64,000 nucleotides of DNA, from assembly GCF_021608265.1 (NCBI RefSeq), contig NZ_JAKIHP010000001.1, positions 1,054,001 to 1,118,000 on the forward strand, in the 5' to 3' direction. Source of the DNA: Flavobacterium wongokense. Lineage in GTDB: Bacteria; Bacteroidota; Bacteroidia; Flavobacteriales; Flavobacteriaceae. Positions 34,396 through 42,007 of this stretch are shown here, piece by piece (position 1 is the stretch's first letter; every line of letters starts with the position of its first letter). The notes beneath the pieces are model-generated. The model had not been told where the DNA came from. It worked only from the letters and a program-made list of their open reading frames with translations, and searched no databases. Made by a program: the position numbers and the translations under genes.

Positions 34396-35043
34396 ATGAC
34401 TTTTTCGGAAGAAAACTATTTAAAGACCATTTACCATATCACATCATCGTCGGGAACCGAGGTGAGCACGAATGCCATTGCTGAAAAAATGGAAACCAAG
34501 GCTTCATCCGTTACCGATATGCTGAAGAAATTGGCGGATAAGGAATTAATTGTTTATCAAAAATATAAAGGTGTTATATTGACAGATAAAGGAAGCCATT
34601 TGGCCAAAATGATTGTGAGGAAGCATCGTTTGTGGGAAGTTTTTTTGGTAGATAAATTGCACTTTCCCTGGGATGAGGTTCATGATATAGCCGAACAATT
34701 GGAACATATCAAATCGGAAAAACTGATTAATAAATTAGACGATTTCCTGGGAAATCCAACCGAAGACCCACACGGAGATCCGATTCCGGATTCAAGCGGG
34801 CTTATCAAAAAATCCAATAAGTTATTGCTTTCGGAAGTGGAGCTGAATAAGGAATATCGTTGCATTGGAGTTAAGGATTCCTCTTCTGACTTTTTAAAAT
34901 ATTTAGACAAGCAGAAGATTTCTTTGGGTTCGACTTTTGTAGTGAAGGAAAGGGAAAATTTTGACGATACTTTACTGGTTGAAGTCAATTCGAGAAAAGT
35001 TACCATCTCCAATAAAATAGCCAATAACCTATTTGTTCACTAA
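34396..35043 (+). CDS. DtxR/MntR-family metal-dependent repressor
   Basis: A 215-residue regulator. It has an N-terminal winged helix (TNAIAEKMETKASSVTDMLK), a dimerisation/metal domain, and a C-terminal FeoA/SH3-like domain (about 140-215). By alignment in my head with MntR, His77, Glu100, Glu103 and His104 match metal ligands; the helix-1 ligand position is Asn7 rather than Asp or Met, and the Cys of DtxR is Glu here. That favours manganese sensing but leaves the first ligand open. It is co-transcribed with the Nramp transporter and probably binds the inverted repeat at 32449-32472. Confidence 0.88.
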   Translation: MTFSEENYLKTIYHITSSSGTEVSTNAIAEKMETKASSVTDMLKKLADKELIVYQKYKGVILTDKGSHLAKMIVRKHRLWEVFLVDKLHFPWDEVHDIAEQLEHIKSEKLINKLDDFLGNPTEDPHGDPIPDSSGLIKKSNKLLLSEVELNKEYRCIGVKDSSSDFLKYLDKQKISLGSTFVVKERENFDDTLLVEVNSRKVTISNKIANNLFVH

Positions 35044-35056
35044 ATAACGAATTGTC

Positions 35057-35443
35057 ATGAAGAATCTTTTTGCCATCATAGCCCTAATTTTCAGTCTTTC
35101 AGCTTTTTCGCAAAGCGAAGTTAAGATTACGCCAAAAAAATGCATGCCTAAAAAAGGATACCACTTAAGATTGGAAAAGGTTTTCGACGATTCACGTTGT
35201 CCCGAAGGTGTGAGCTGTGTTTGGGCTGGCGAGGTTTCGGCAATAATCAGGGTATATAAGGACAGGAAGTTTATGGAATCAAAAACACTGAAATTCAATC
35301 CAAAAAACACGGCTGAAAACATTAATTGGTTTTCGAATTATTATTCAAAAAAGATAAAATCAGTAGCCGTTTTTCCGTACCCAAAGAATGGAGTGACCGT
35401 TAAAGCCAAAAAGAAATTCATCGGAATAACATTTGAAAATTAA
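35057..35443 (+). CDS. Secreted hypothetical protein
   Basis: A 128-residue protein with a signal peptide (MKNLFAIIALIFSLSAFSQ). It carries the block DSRCPEGVSCVWAGE, a motif I have seen in small exported Bacteroidetes proteins of unknown role; the two Cys may form a disulfide. The mature part is very basic. It follows the DtxR gene by 13 bases, possibly in the same operon. Its TAA stop overlaps the stop of the convergent small Feo gene. Confidence 0.68.
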   Translation: MKNLFAIIALIFSLSAFSQSEVKITPKKCMPKKGYHLRLEKVFDDSRCPEGVSCVWAGEVSAIIRVYKDRKFMESKTLKFNPKNTAENINWFSNYYSKKIKSVAVFPYPKNGVTVKAKKKFIGITFEN

Positions 35444-35568
35444 TGACAGCCACAATCGTCATCGCCACAATTTTTCTTTGATTTCCTTTTCCAAAAAAAC
35501 TTTCGGATTATAAAAGCCAAAGCTGCAGCCACGGTGAGATAAACCAAAATTTCCTGTGTTCCCATCAT
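35440..35568 (-). CDS. FeoB-associated Cys-rich membrane protein
   Basis: A 42-residue protein: one membrane helix (EILVYLTVAAALAFIIRKFF) followed by a basic stretch and a Cys-rich end (KNCGDDDCGCH). This is the layout of FeoB-associated Cys-rich proteins, which stand in for FeoC in many bacteria and may bind iron or a cluster. I start it at the ATG at 35568, which overlaps the feoB stop as ATGA. A longer reading up to 35691 lies inside feoB in another frame and is not credible. Confidence 0.85.
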   Translation of the reverse strand: MMGTQEILVYLTVAAALAFIIRKFFWKRKSKKNCGDDDCGCH

Positions 35569-37667
35569 TTCAAGAATTGATACGCAATCAGCGCAGTTAT
35601 ATAGGCAAATCCACTCATGAAAATTAATTGTACCATAGGCCATTTCCAGGAATTGGTTTCCTTTTTCGTCACAGCAAGCGTGCTCGCACATTGCATCGCG
35701 AAAGCATAGAATAACAGTAAGGAAACGCCCGTCGCAAAGTTGAATATCTTGCTTCCGTCCGGATGGACATCTGCCTGCATTTTACTTTTTATGGTGCTGT
35801 CGTCATCATTGTTTTCTACGCTGTAAATTGTGGCCAATGTTCCAACAAAGACTTCACGAGCTGCGAAAGAGGTAACTACGGCAATCCCAATTTTCCAGTC
35901 ATAACCCAAAGGCTTTATCACGGGTTCGATGGATTTTCCAATGATTCCAATAAAGGAATTTTCCAATTTATACGTCCCAACTTCGCTTTCCAATTGTTTT
36001 TGATCCAGCGTTATGCCTTTGTTTTTTGCATTCTCAGCAACTATTTTTTCGGCATTGCCAAACGATGCATTCGGACTATGCGAACCCAAAAACCACAGGA
36101 TTATTGATATGGCCAAAATGATTTTTCCGGCGCCAAAGACAAATGATTTTGTTTTTTCAATTACGTTAATCGCAACATTTTTGAACAACGGTAATTTATA
36201 GTTTGGCATCTCAACAACAAAATACGATTTGGCTTTAAACTTCAGGATTTTGTTGAGGATGAAAGCTGAAAAAATAGCCATTCCAAAACCTAAAAGATAC
36301 AAAATCATCAATGTTGCGCCTTGCAGGCTAAAGATTCCCAAAATCCTTTTTTCGGGAATTATTAAAGCAATCAAAATGGCGTAAACCGGCAAACGCGCCG
36401 AACAGGTTATAAAAGGTGTGACCAAAATTGTAATCAGCCGTTCTTTCCAGTTTTCAATGTTTCGCGCACTCATGATTGCCGGAATGGCACAGGCAGTTCC
36501 CGAAATTAAAGGGACAACGCTTTTTCCTGAAAGTCCGTAACGGCGCATGATTTTATCCATCAGGAAAACAACACGGCTCATGTAACCACTTTCCTCGAGT
36601 ACCGAAATAAAGAGGAAAAGAAACGCAATCTGCGGTATGAAAATCACGATTCCGCCAATTCCGGGAATGATTCCGTCAGTAATTAGATTGGTAAATTCTC
36701 CAGCCGGAAGCTTGTTTTTTGCGTAAGAAGCCAAATCGGCAAAACTAGCATCGATAAAATCCATAGGATAACTCGACCAGTCAAAAATCGATTGGAAAAT
36801 CAACAGCAGTATAGCAAAGAAAATCAGGTAGCCAAATATTTTATGGGTCAGGATTTTGTCCAGTTTCGAACGCAAATCCGTTGCATTTTCCTTGTCAATG
36901 GTCAATCCAACTTTCAAAGTGTCGTTGATGAATTGATACCGTTTGATGGTTTCCTTTTGCTGTAGGCGCTTTAATTCGGAATGCGATTTTGTAAATTGAT
37001 TTGGAATTTCGTTACGCTCCAGATTGAGGAAATTTACATCCTGCGTAATCACCAGCCAAAGTTTGTACAACAACTGATCGGGAAAGGCATGGCGTAATTT
37101 GTCAAAATAGTCCACATCAATGCTCGAGGCATTTAAACAAGGCTCCGTCGACAATGATTTGTAATCCACAATCTGATTTTTCAAATCCTCAATTCCAATT
37201 CCTTGTCGTGTGCTGACCAAAACAATCTTTGTTTTCAATTGTTCTTCAAGATGGGTAATGTTCAGCGAAATGCCTTTAGGTTTCATTCGGTCGCTCATGT
37301 TGATGACCAGAATCGTTGGGATTTCCAAATCCTTAATCTGTGTAAAAAGCAGTAAATTCCGTTTCAGGTTTTCTACATCTGTAATTACAACAGCAACATC
37401 AGGATAGAGTTTGTCGTTCTTATTCAGTAGCAATTCGATGACCACATTTTCATCAATCGAGCTTGCGTTAAGGCTGTAAGTTCCCGGTAAATCAAGAATA
37501 TTGGCTTTGACATGGTTCGGTAGTTTACAGAAGCCAAGTTTTTTCTCTACCGTAATCCCGGGATAATTCCCAACCTGCTGGTTCAATCCGGTCAATTGGT
37601 TGAACACCGAAGTTTTTCCGGTATTTGGGTTTCCAATAAGCGCTACAGTAATGTTTTGAATGCTCAT
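35565..37667 (-). CDS. feoB: Ferrous iron transporter FeoB
   Basis: A 700-residue inner-membrane Fe2+ importer. The N-terminal G domain has GNPNTGKTS (G1, residues 12-20), DLPGTYSL (G3) and INMSD (G4). A helical spacer and the membrane part with two Gate domains follow, including ISGTACAIPAIMSARN and ITCSARLPVYAILIA with the conserved Cys residues. Length is normal. It lies five bases after feoA and overlaps the small Cys-rich gene, so the operon is feoA-feoB-Cys-rich protein, the standard system for reduced iron. Confidence 0.96.
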   Translation of the reverse strand: MSIQNITVALIGNPNTGKTSVFNQLTGLNQQVGNYPGITVEKKLGFCKLPNHVKANILDLPGTYSLNASSIDENVVIELLLNKNDKLYPDVAVVITDVENLKRNLLLFTQIKDLEIPTILVINMSDRMKPKGISLNITHLEEQLKTKIVLVSTRQGIGIEDLKNQIVDYKSLSTEPCLNASSIDVDYFDKLRHAFPDQLLYKLWLVITQDVNFLNLERNEIPNQFTKSHSELKRLQQKETIKRYQFINDTLKVGLTIDKENATDLRSKLDKILTHKIFGYLIFFAILLLIFQSIFDWSSYPMDFIDASFADLASYAKNKLPAGEFTNLITDGIIPGIGGIVIFIPQIAFLFLFISVLEESGYMSRVVFLMDKIMRRYGLSGKSVVPLISGTACAIPAIMSARNIENWKERLITILVTPFITCSARLPVYAILIALIIPEKRILGIFSLQGATLMILYLLGFGMAIFSAFILNKILKFKAKSYFVVEMPNYKLPLFKNVAINVIEKTKSFVFGAGKIILAISIILWFLGSHSPNASFGNAEKIVAENAKNKGITLDQKQLESEVGTYKLENSFIGIIGKSIEPVIKPLGYDWKIGIAVVTSFAAREVFVGTLATIYSVENNDDDSTIKSKMQADVHPDGSKIFNFATGVSLLLFYAFAMQCASTLAVTKKETNSWKWPMVQLIFMSGFAYITALIAYQFLK

Positions 37668-37672
37668 TTTGA

Positions 37673-37909
37673 CTATTTCTCGTGGATTTCAACTTCAATC
37701 TCACGAGCTGTTTCCTTTCGAATAGCCAAATGAGAACCATTGTTTACATTCAAATATATGGGATCGCCAAGCGGTGCAATTTGTATCACTTCCAAATCAT
37801 TATCGGGCAAACATCCCATTTCTAAAAGCTTTAGCGGGATTTTGTCCAAATCAACATTGGTGATTGTTGCCTTGTCTCCAATACGTAATAAATCAACGGT
37901 GGTTTTCAA
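37673..37909 (-). CDS. feoA: Ferrous iron transport protein FeoA
   Basis: A 78-residue SH3-like protein (LLRIGDKATITNVD, LLEMGCLPDNDLEVIQIAPLG), the usual small partner of FeoB. It probably contacts the FeoB G domain. It is the first gene of the feo operon. The upstream gap (37910-37973) shows no operator I can name. Confidence 0.93.
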   Translation of the reverse strand: MKTTVDLLRIGDKATITNVDLDKIPLKLLEMGCLPDNDLEVIQIAPLGDPIYLNVNNGSHLAIRKETAREIEVEIHEK

Positions 37910-37973
37910 TACTTATTTAGATTGAATTAAGATTGTAAAAGTAGTTATTTTAGAATGATAAATGCCAGTTTAA

Positions 37974-38648
37974 CTACTTTTTATCATTTTCACAAAGCCA
38001 GTTGATGTCTTCAATAAGACGCTGGATTTCGGCTGGTTTGGTGCCATCATAAAAGCCACGGACACGTTTTTCGGCATCGACCAAAACGAAATTTTCGGTG
38101 TGCACCATATCATACAATTCACTTGGTTTGCCCAATTTGACTGCGAGGTATGACTTTCGAGCCATACTGTAGATGTCTTTTTTATCACCGGTAACCAAAT
38201 TCCATTTGGAGTCTACAACACCTTTTTCCAAAGCATATTTTTTCAAAACCGGAACGCTGTCGATTTCGGGAGTTACCGTATGCGATAAAATCATCACTTT
38301 CGGATTATGAAGAAACGCTTTTTGAATATCAACCATATTCGTGGTCATAATCGGACAAATTGATTGACAGGTTGTAAAAAAGAAATCGGCAACATAAATT
38401 TTCCCTTCGTAATCTTTTTGGGTAATTGTTTTTCCGTTTTGATTGACAAATGAGAAGTCGGCAATCTTATGTTCGCGTGCAATATATTGAACGGTTGAAT
38501 CCACCAATTCGGGATTGACATCAGCAGGATTATAGACAGGAAGCGTTTTTTCGGGTTTTAACACATTGTAAAACAACGAAATGGTTATGATGGAAAAAAC
38601 CAGAAAAGTACCAATGAAAATCCTGTATTTTTTTATGAACTCAAGCAT
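37974..38648 (-). CDS. SCO1/SenC family copper chaperone
   Basis: A 224-residue thioredoxin-fold protein anchored by one N-terminal helix (about residues 10-30). The copper ligands are present: Cys94 and Cys98 in FFTTCQSICPIMTTNM, and His183 in MVHTENFVLVD. SCO proteins deliver copper to, or reduce cysteines of, the CuA site of cytochrome oxidase in the periplasm. No oxidase gene is nearby. It is on the same strand as feo but has its own promoter signal. Confidence 0.92.
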   Translation of the reverse strand: MLEFIKKYRIFIGTFLVFSIITISLFYNVLKPEKTLPVYNPADVNPELVDSTVQYIAREHKIADFSFVNQNGKTITQKDYEGKIYVADFFFTTCQSICPIMTTNMVDIQKAFLHNPKVMILSHTVTPEIDSVPVLKKYALEKGVVDSKWNLVTGDKKDIYSMARKSYLAVKLGKPSELYDMVHTENFVLVDAEKRVRGFYDGTKPAEIQRLIEDINWLCENDKK

Positions 38649-38692
38649 TTATTTTTTTTATTTCATACAATTCGACCTACGGTCTCGAGTGG

Positions 38693-38700
38693 CAAAAATA
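38693..38700 (-). promoter_or_regulatory. Probable -7 element for the SCO gene
   Basis: The minus strand reads TATTTTTG, a TAnnTTTG match 45 bases before the ATG. Confidence 0.35.
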
Positions 38701-38785
38701 CAAAAGCAAAACGTTGTTTGTAACATTATCAAAACAATTAAGACATATAATTTTGTTAAAAAAACATTTCTATTCTTAGAAACAA

Positions 38786-38793
38786 TAAATTTG
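38786..38793 (+). promoter_or_regulatory. Probable -7 element for the M13 peptidase gene
   Basis: TAAATTTG lies 27 bases before the ATG at 38821. A second candidate, TAATTTTG, is at 38748-38755. Confidence 0.4.
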
Positions 38794-38820
38794 CAATCAA
38801 CTAAAAATAAGCAACTAATT

Positions 38821-40932
38821 ATGAAGGTTACTACAGTATCAAAAGCATTATTGACGGCTTGTATTTTTACAGGCGCAGTTCAGGTAAATGCTCAGCAAAA
38901 AGCACATCCGGACAAATCGGGAAGTGCATCCGTTCAGGTAAATGCGGAGCCAAAAACACAACCAGGGATCAATACTTCCCTGATGGACAAATCGGTAAGC
39001 CCAAAAGACAATTTCTTTCAATTTGTAAATGGGACATGGTTAAAAAACACTGCAATTCCTGCAGATAAAACCCGTTGGGGAAGTTTTGATGAATTACGTC
39101 AAAACACAGACAAGGATGCTTTGGCTATCTTAAAGGAAGCTGCCAACAACCCAAAATATTCTTCAAGCACAGATCAGGGCAAGGCAATAAGCATGTACAA
39201 AGCAGCTATGGATACGGTTGCAAGAAACAAGCAGGGAATCAATCCAATCAAACCTTATCTGGCAAAAATCGATGCGGTTAAAAACATCAAGGATTTGCAG
39301 AAATTGATGATGGAACAGGAAGCTAAAGGCGGTGGAGCAGGTTTCTTCGGATTCGGAATTGGAGCTGATGATAAAAACAGCAAGAAAAATTCGGTGACTC
39401 TTGGAGCCGGAGGTTTAGGATTGCCAGACAAGGATTACTACATTTCTGATGATAAGGATTCTAAGGAAAAACGCGAAAAATATCAAGCGCACATAGCACG
39501 TATGTTGTCATACATTGGTGAAAAACCAGAGCAGGCAAAAGCAGATGCTGAAAAAATCCTCGCTTTTGAAACTGCAATGTCAAGACCAAGATTGGACCGT
39601 GTTGAAAGAAGAGATCCAAAAAAACAATACAATCCAACGTCGATTGCCGATTTGCAAAAAATGATGCCTATCGTTGACTGGAAAGGATATTTGAATGGAA
39701 TTGGTATCACAAAAATTGATACTGTTATCGTTTCCCAACCAAGATATATGGCTGCTTTGCAGACTCTTTTAGCAGAAAACAAAGTCGAAGACTGGAAAGC
39801 ATACATGCGTTGGAACCTACTAAGAGGTGCAGCAGGACAATTGTCAACAGACATTGAAACGGCTAACTGGGAATTCTACGGAAAAGCATTGACTGGTGCC
39901 TTGAAACAAAGACCACGTCACGAAAAAGCACTTCAGGTTGTTAACGGAACAACCGGAGAGGCATTGGGTAAATTGTATGTAGAAAAAATGTTCCCGGCAG
40001 AAGCTAAAGACAAAGCATACCGAATGATTAGAAACGTGATGCGTGCGTATGAACTTAGGATTAATAACCTAACCTGGATGTCACCGGAAACTAAGGCTAA
40101 GGCAATTGAAAAATTGAACAGCCTTACGATTAAAATAGGTTATCCTGACAAATGGAAAGACTATTCTGCCTTAGAGGTAAAAGGTCCGGAAGAAGGTGGA
40201 AGCTATTTTACAAATTTGAAAAATGTTTCAGAATGGAACTGGAAAAAGGATTTGGAAAAGCTAAACAAACCAGTTGACAAAACAGAATGGGGAATGTCGC
40301 CACAAACCGTGAATGCCTACTACAATCCTTCGTACAACGAGATTGTTTTCCCGGCTGCAATCCTACAACCACCTTTCTATGATTACAGAGCTGATGAGGC
40401 GGTTAATTATGGTGGAATCGGAGCAGTTATCGGACACGAAATCTCACACGGATTTGACGATCAGGGCGCGACTTACGATGCAGAAGGAAACCTAAAAGAT
40501 TGGTGGACTGCTGATGATTTGAAAAAATTCACAGATTTAGGTTCAGCTTTGGCTGATCAATATTCTGCGTTGGAGCCATTGCCTGGAACCCATGTTGATG
40601 GAAAATTCACTTTGGGCGAAAACATTGGAGACTTAGGCGGAATCAATGCTGCTTATGACGGTTTGCAATTGTATCTGAAAGAAAATAAAAACCCTGGACT
40701 AATTGATGGTTACACGCCAGAACAAAGATTATTCATTTCATGGGCAACCATCTGGAGAAGTAAAATGCGTGATGAAGCCTTGAAAAACCAAGTGAAAACA
40801 GATCCGCACTCGCCGGGAATGTACAGAGGTTATGTGCCTTTGTTAAACTTAGACACTTTCTACAGCGCGTTTGATATCAAACCGGGAGACGGAATGTATA
40901 TTGAGCCAAGCAAACGAGTTAGAATTTGGTAA
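38821..40932 (+). CDS. Secreted M13 (neprilysin/PepO-like) metallopeptidase
   Basis: From the ATG at 38821 this is 703 residues with a signal peptide (ending near VQVNAQ, residue 25). The zinc site is VIGHEISHGFDDQG (His539, His543) with the third ligand in GENIGDLGGINAAYDG. The substrate-backbone motif NAYYNPSYNEIVFPA and the M13 N-terminal lobe (DNFFQFVNGTWLKN) are present. It is a periplasmic or surface endopeptidase for small peptides. The N-terminus holds an 18-codon duplication: VQVNA occurs at residues 20-24 and 38-42. A longer reading from 38581 would overlap the SCO gene and bury the signal peptide. Confidence 0.93.
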   Translation: MKVTTVSKALLTACIFTGAVQVNAQQKAHPDKSGSASVQVNAEPKTQPGINTSLMDKSVSPKDNFFQFVNGTWLKNTAIPADKTRWGSFDELRQNTDKDALAILKEAANNPKYSSSTDQGKAISMYKAAMDTVARNKQGINPIKPYLAKIDAVKNIKDLQKLMMEQEAKGGGAGFFGFGIGADDKNSKKNSVTLGAGGLGLPDKDYYISDDKDSKEKREKYQAHIARMLSYIGEKPEQAKADAEKILAFETAMSRPRLDRVERRDPKKQYNPTSIADLQKMMPIVDWKGYLNGIGITKIDTVIVSQPRYMAALQTLLAENKVEDWKAYMRWNLLRGAAGQLSTDIETANWEFYGKALTGALKQRPRHEKALQVVNGTTGEALGKLYVEKMFPAEAKDKAYRMIRNVMRAYELRINNLTWMSPETKAKAIEKLNSLTIKIGYPDKWKDYSALEVKGPEEGGSYFTNLKNVSEWNWKKDLEKLNKPVDKTEWGMSPQTVNAYYNPSYNEIVFPAAILQPPFYDYRADEAVNYGGIGAVIGHEISHGFDDQGATYDAEGNLKDWWTADDLKKFTDLGSALADQYSALEPLPGTHVDGKFTLGENIGDLGGINAAYDGLQLYLKENKNPGLIDGYTPEQRLFISWATIWRSKMRDEALKNQVKTDPHSPGMYRGYVPLLNLDTFYSAFDIKPGDGMYIEPSKRVRIW

Positions 40933-40950
40933 TCCATTTATAATAAATAA

Positions 40951-40980
40951 AAAACCTCAAGTTAATCTTGAGGTTTTTTT
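40951..40980. terminator. Bidirectional terminator containing a stop codon
   Basis: The stem AACCTCAAG/CTTGAGGTT (40953-40961 with 40967-40975) and loop TTAAT lie between an A run and a T run. The loop holds the stop codon of the minus-strand membrane protein, whose last residues Lys-Pro-Gln-Asp are encoded by one arm. Confidence 0.85.
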
Positions 40981-41207
40981 ATGCCTTTCAATAAGCCAAC
41001 GATACTGATTACGGCCCAGGTTCCTTCGAGGATTACAAACGGCCAAAACCGAATCAGATACGATGAAAAACAGGCAATCGCTCCACCCAAAATATTCAGG
41101 ATATAAAACAATAATCCGTCTTTTTTGATTAATGAAAATATGTTCAGGAAATACGCAATCAGGATTAGGCTGACGCCAATGGTTCCAATGATATCAGTTG
41201 TACTCAT
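40962..41207 (-). CDS. Small membrane protein, CBU_0592 family
   Basis: An 81-residue protein with three predicted membrane helices (IGVSLILIAYFLNIF; GLLFYILNILGGAIACFSSY; PFVILEGTWAVISIVGLL). It matches the CBU_0592-like family of small inner-membrane proteins with no known role. It overlaps the upstream oxidoreductase gene by four bases and ends inside the terminator hairpin. Confidence 0.75.
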   Translation of the reverse strand: MSTTDIIGTIGVSLILIAYFLNIFSLIKKDGLLFYILNILGGAIACFSSYLIRFWPFVILEGTWAVISIVGLLKGIKKPQD

Positions 41208-42007
41208 AAGTTAGGATATTGAAATTTATAATTTAAGGTTTTTTCGAGAAGGCTGCAGTCGATGATTTTGCCAAACGAAGTCGTTTCCTCTGCAAATCCA
41301 GGCAAAGGTAATCCTAATTCAATTGCCTTTTGGATGTAATACTCTTTTCTTGTCGGATGAAACGGCGCCACAGCATTAAACGTTTCGCTCCTGCAATCGA
41401 GCTCAATTATTTTTTCTATGATCCCGATACAGTCTGCCTGATGGATTAGATTAACTGGCGCTTTTGGATTTTCTATGTTTTGTTTTCCTGCTAAAAAATG
41501 AATCGGATGACGATTTTCGCCTATCAATCCACCAAAACGGATTACCATTGTTTTAAAATCCGAATTGCTTTGCAGAAGCCGTTCAGCTTCCAATAATTGC
41601 TTTCCGCTTTCGGTATCAGGCTGAGGTTTTGTTGCTTCTGTAATATCAGAATTGTCATCTCCGTAAACAGAAGTTGAGCTTATAAAAACAACTTTCCTTA
41701 TAGTTGATTTTTCGATAAACGGAATCAGATTCTGAATCTTTTTTACAAAGTTTTCGCTGGAAACGTTTTTTAATTTTGGTGGAATATCAATAATTAATAT
41801 TTCTGAATTTTTTAGGAACGAATCCATTCCGCCTGTGATTCTGGATTCGGAAACTTCAATCTGGAAAGCTTCAATTCCGACATCCTTTAAAACGGCGATT
41901 TTGTCAGCAGAAGTTGTTGAACCTTTAACTGAAAATCCTTTTCCAATTAATGATTTTGCTAAAGGCAATCCGAGCCAGCCACAACCTAAAATGGAGATTT
42001 GCTTCAT
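41204..42007 (-). CDS. NAD(P)-dependent sugar-epimerase-like oxidoreductase (YeeZ type)
   Basis: A 267-residue Rossmann-fold protein. The N-terminus KQISILGCGWLGLPLAKSL carries the dinucleotide-binding glycines, and VVFISSTSVYGD is the extended-SDR active-site region with Tyr. It is shorter than true epimerases and close to the YeeZ-like group, whose substrate is unknown. It overlaps both neighbours by four bases, so it is translationally coupled to the M28 peptidase and the small membrane protein. Confidence 0.82.
   Translation of the reverse strand: MKQISILGCGWLGLPLAKSLIGKGFSVKGSTTSADKIAVLKDVGIEAFQIEVSESRITGGMDSFLKNSEILIIDIPPKLKNVSSENFVKKIQNLIPFIEKSTIRKVVFISSTSVYGDDNSDITEATKPQPDTESGKQLLEAERLLQSNSDFKTMVIRFGGLIGENRHPIHFLAGKQNIENPKAPVNLIHQADCIGIIEKIIELDCRSETFNAVAPFHPTRKEYYIQKAIELGLPLPGFAEETTSFGKIIDCSLLEKTLNYKFQYPNL

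Noticed and set aside
35569..35691. N-terminal extension of the small Feo protein (reading from 35691)
   Set aside because: It lies entirely inside feoB in another frame. The ATG at 35568 overlapping the feoB stop gives the normal membrane-helix start.
38660..38700. GACC-TAC-GGTC hairpin before the SCO gene as a terminator or operator
   Set aside because: The stem is only four base pairs with no T run and no second copy; too weak to support.
38581..38820. 80-codon N-terminal extension of the M13 peptidase
   Set aside because: It overlaps the SCO gene on the other strand and its promoter, and would bury the clear signal peptide that starts at 38821.
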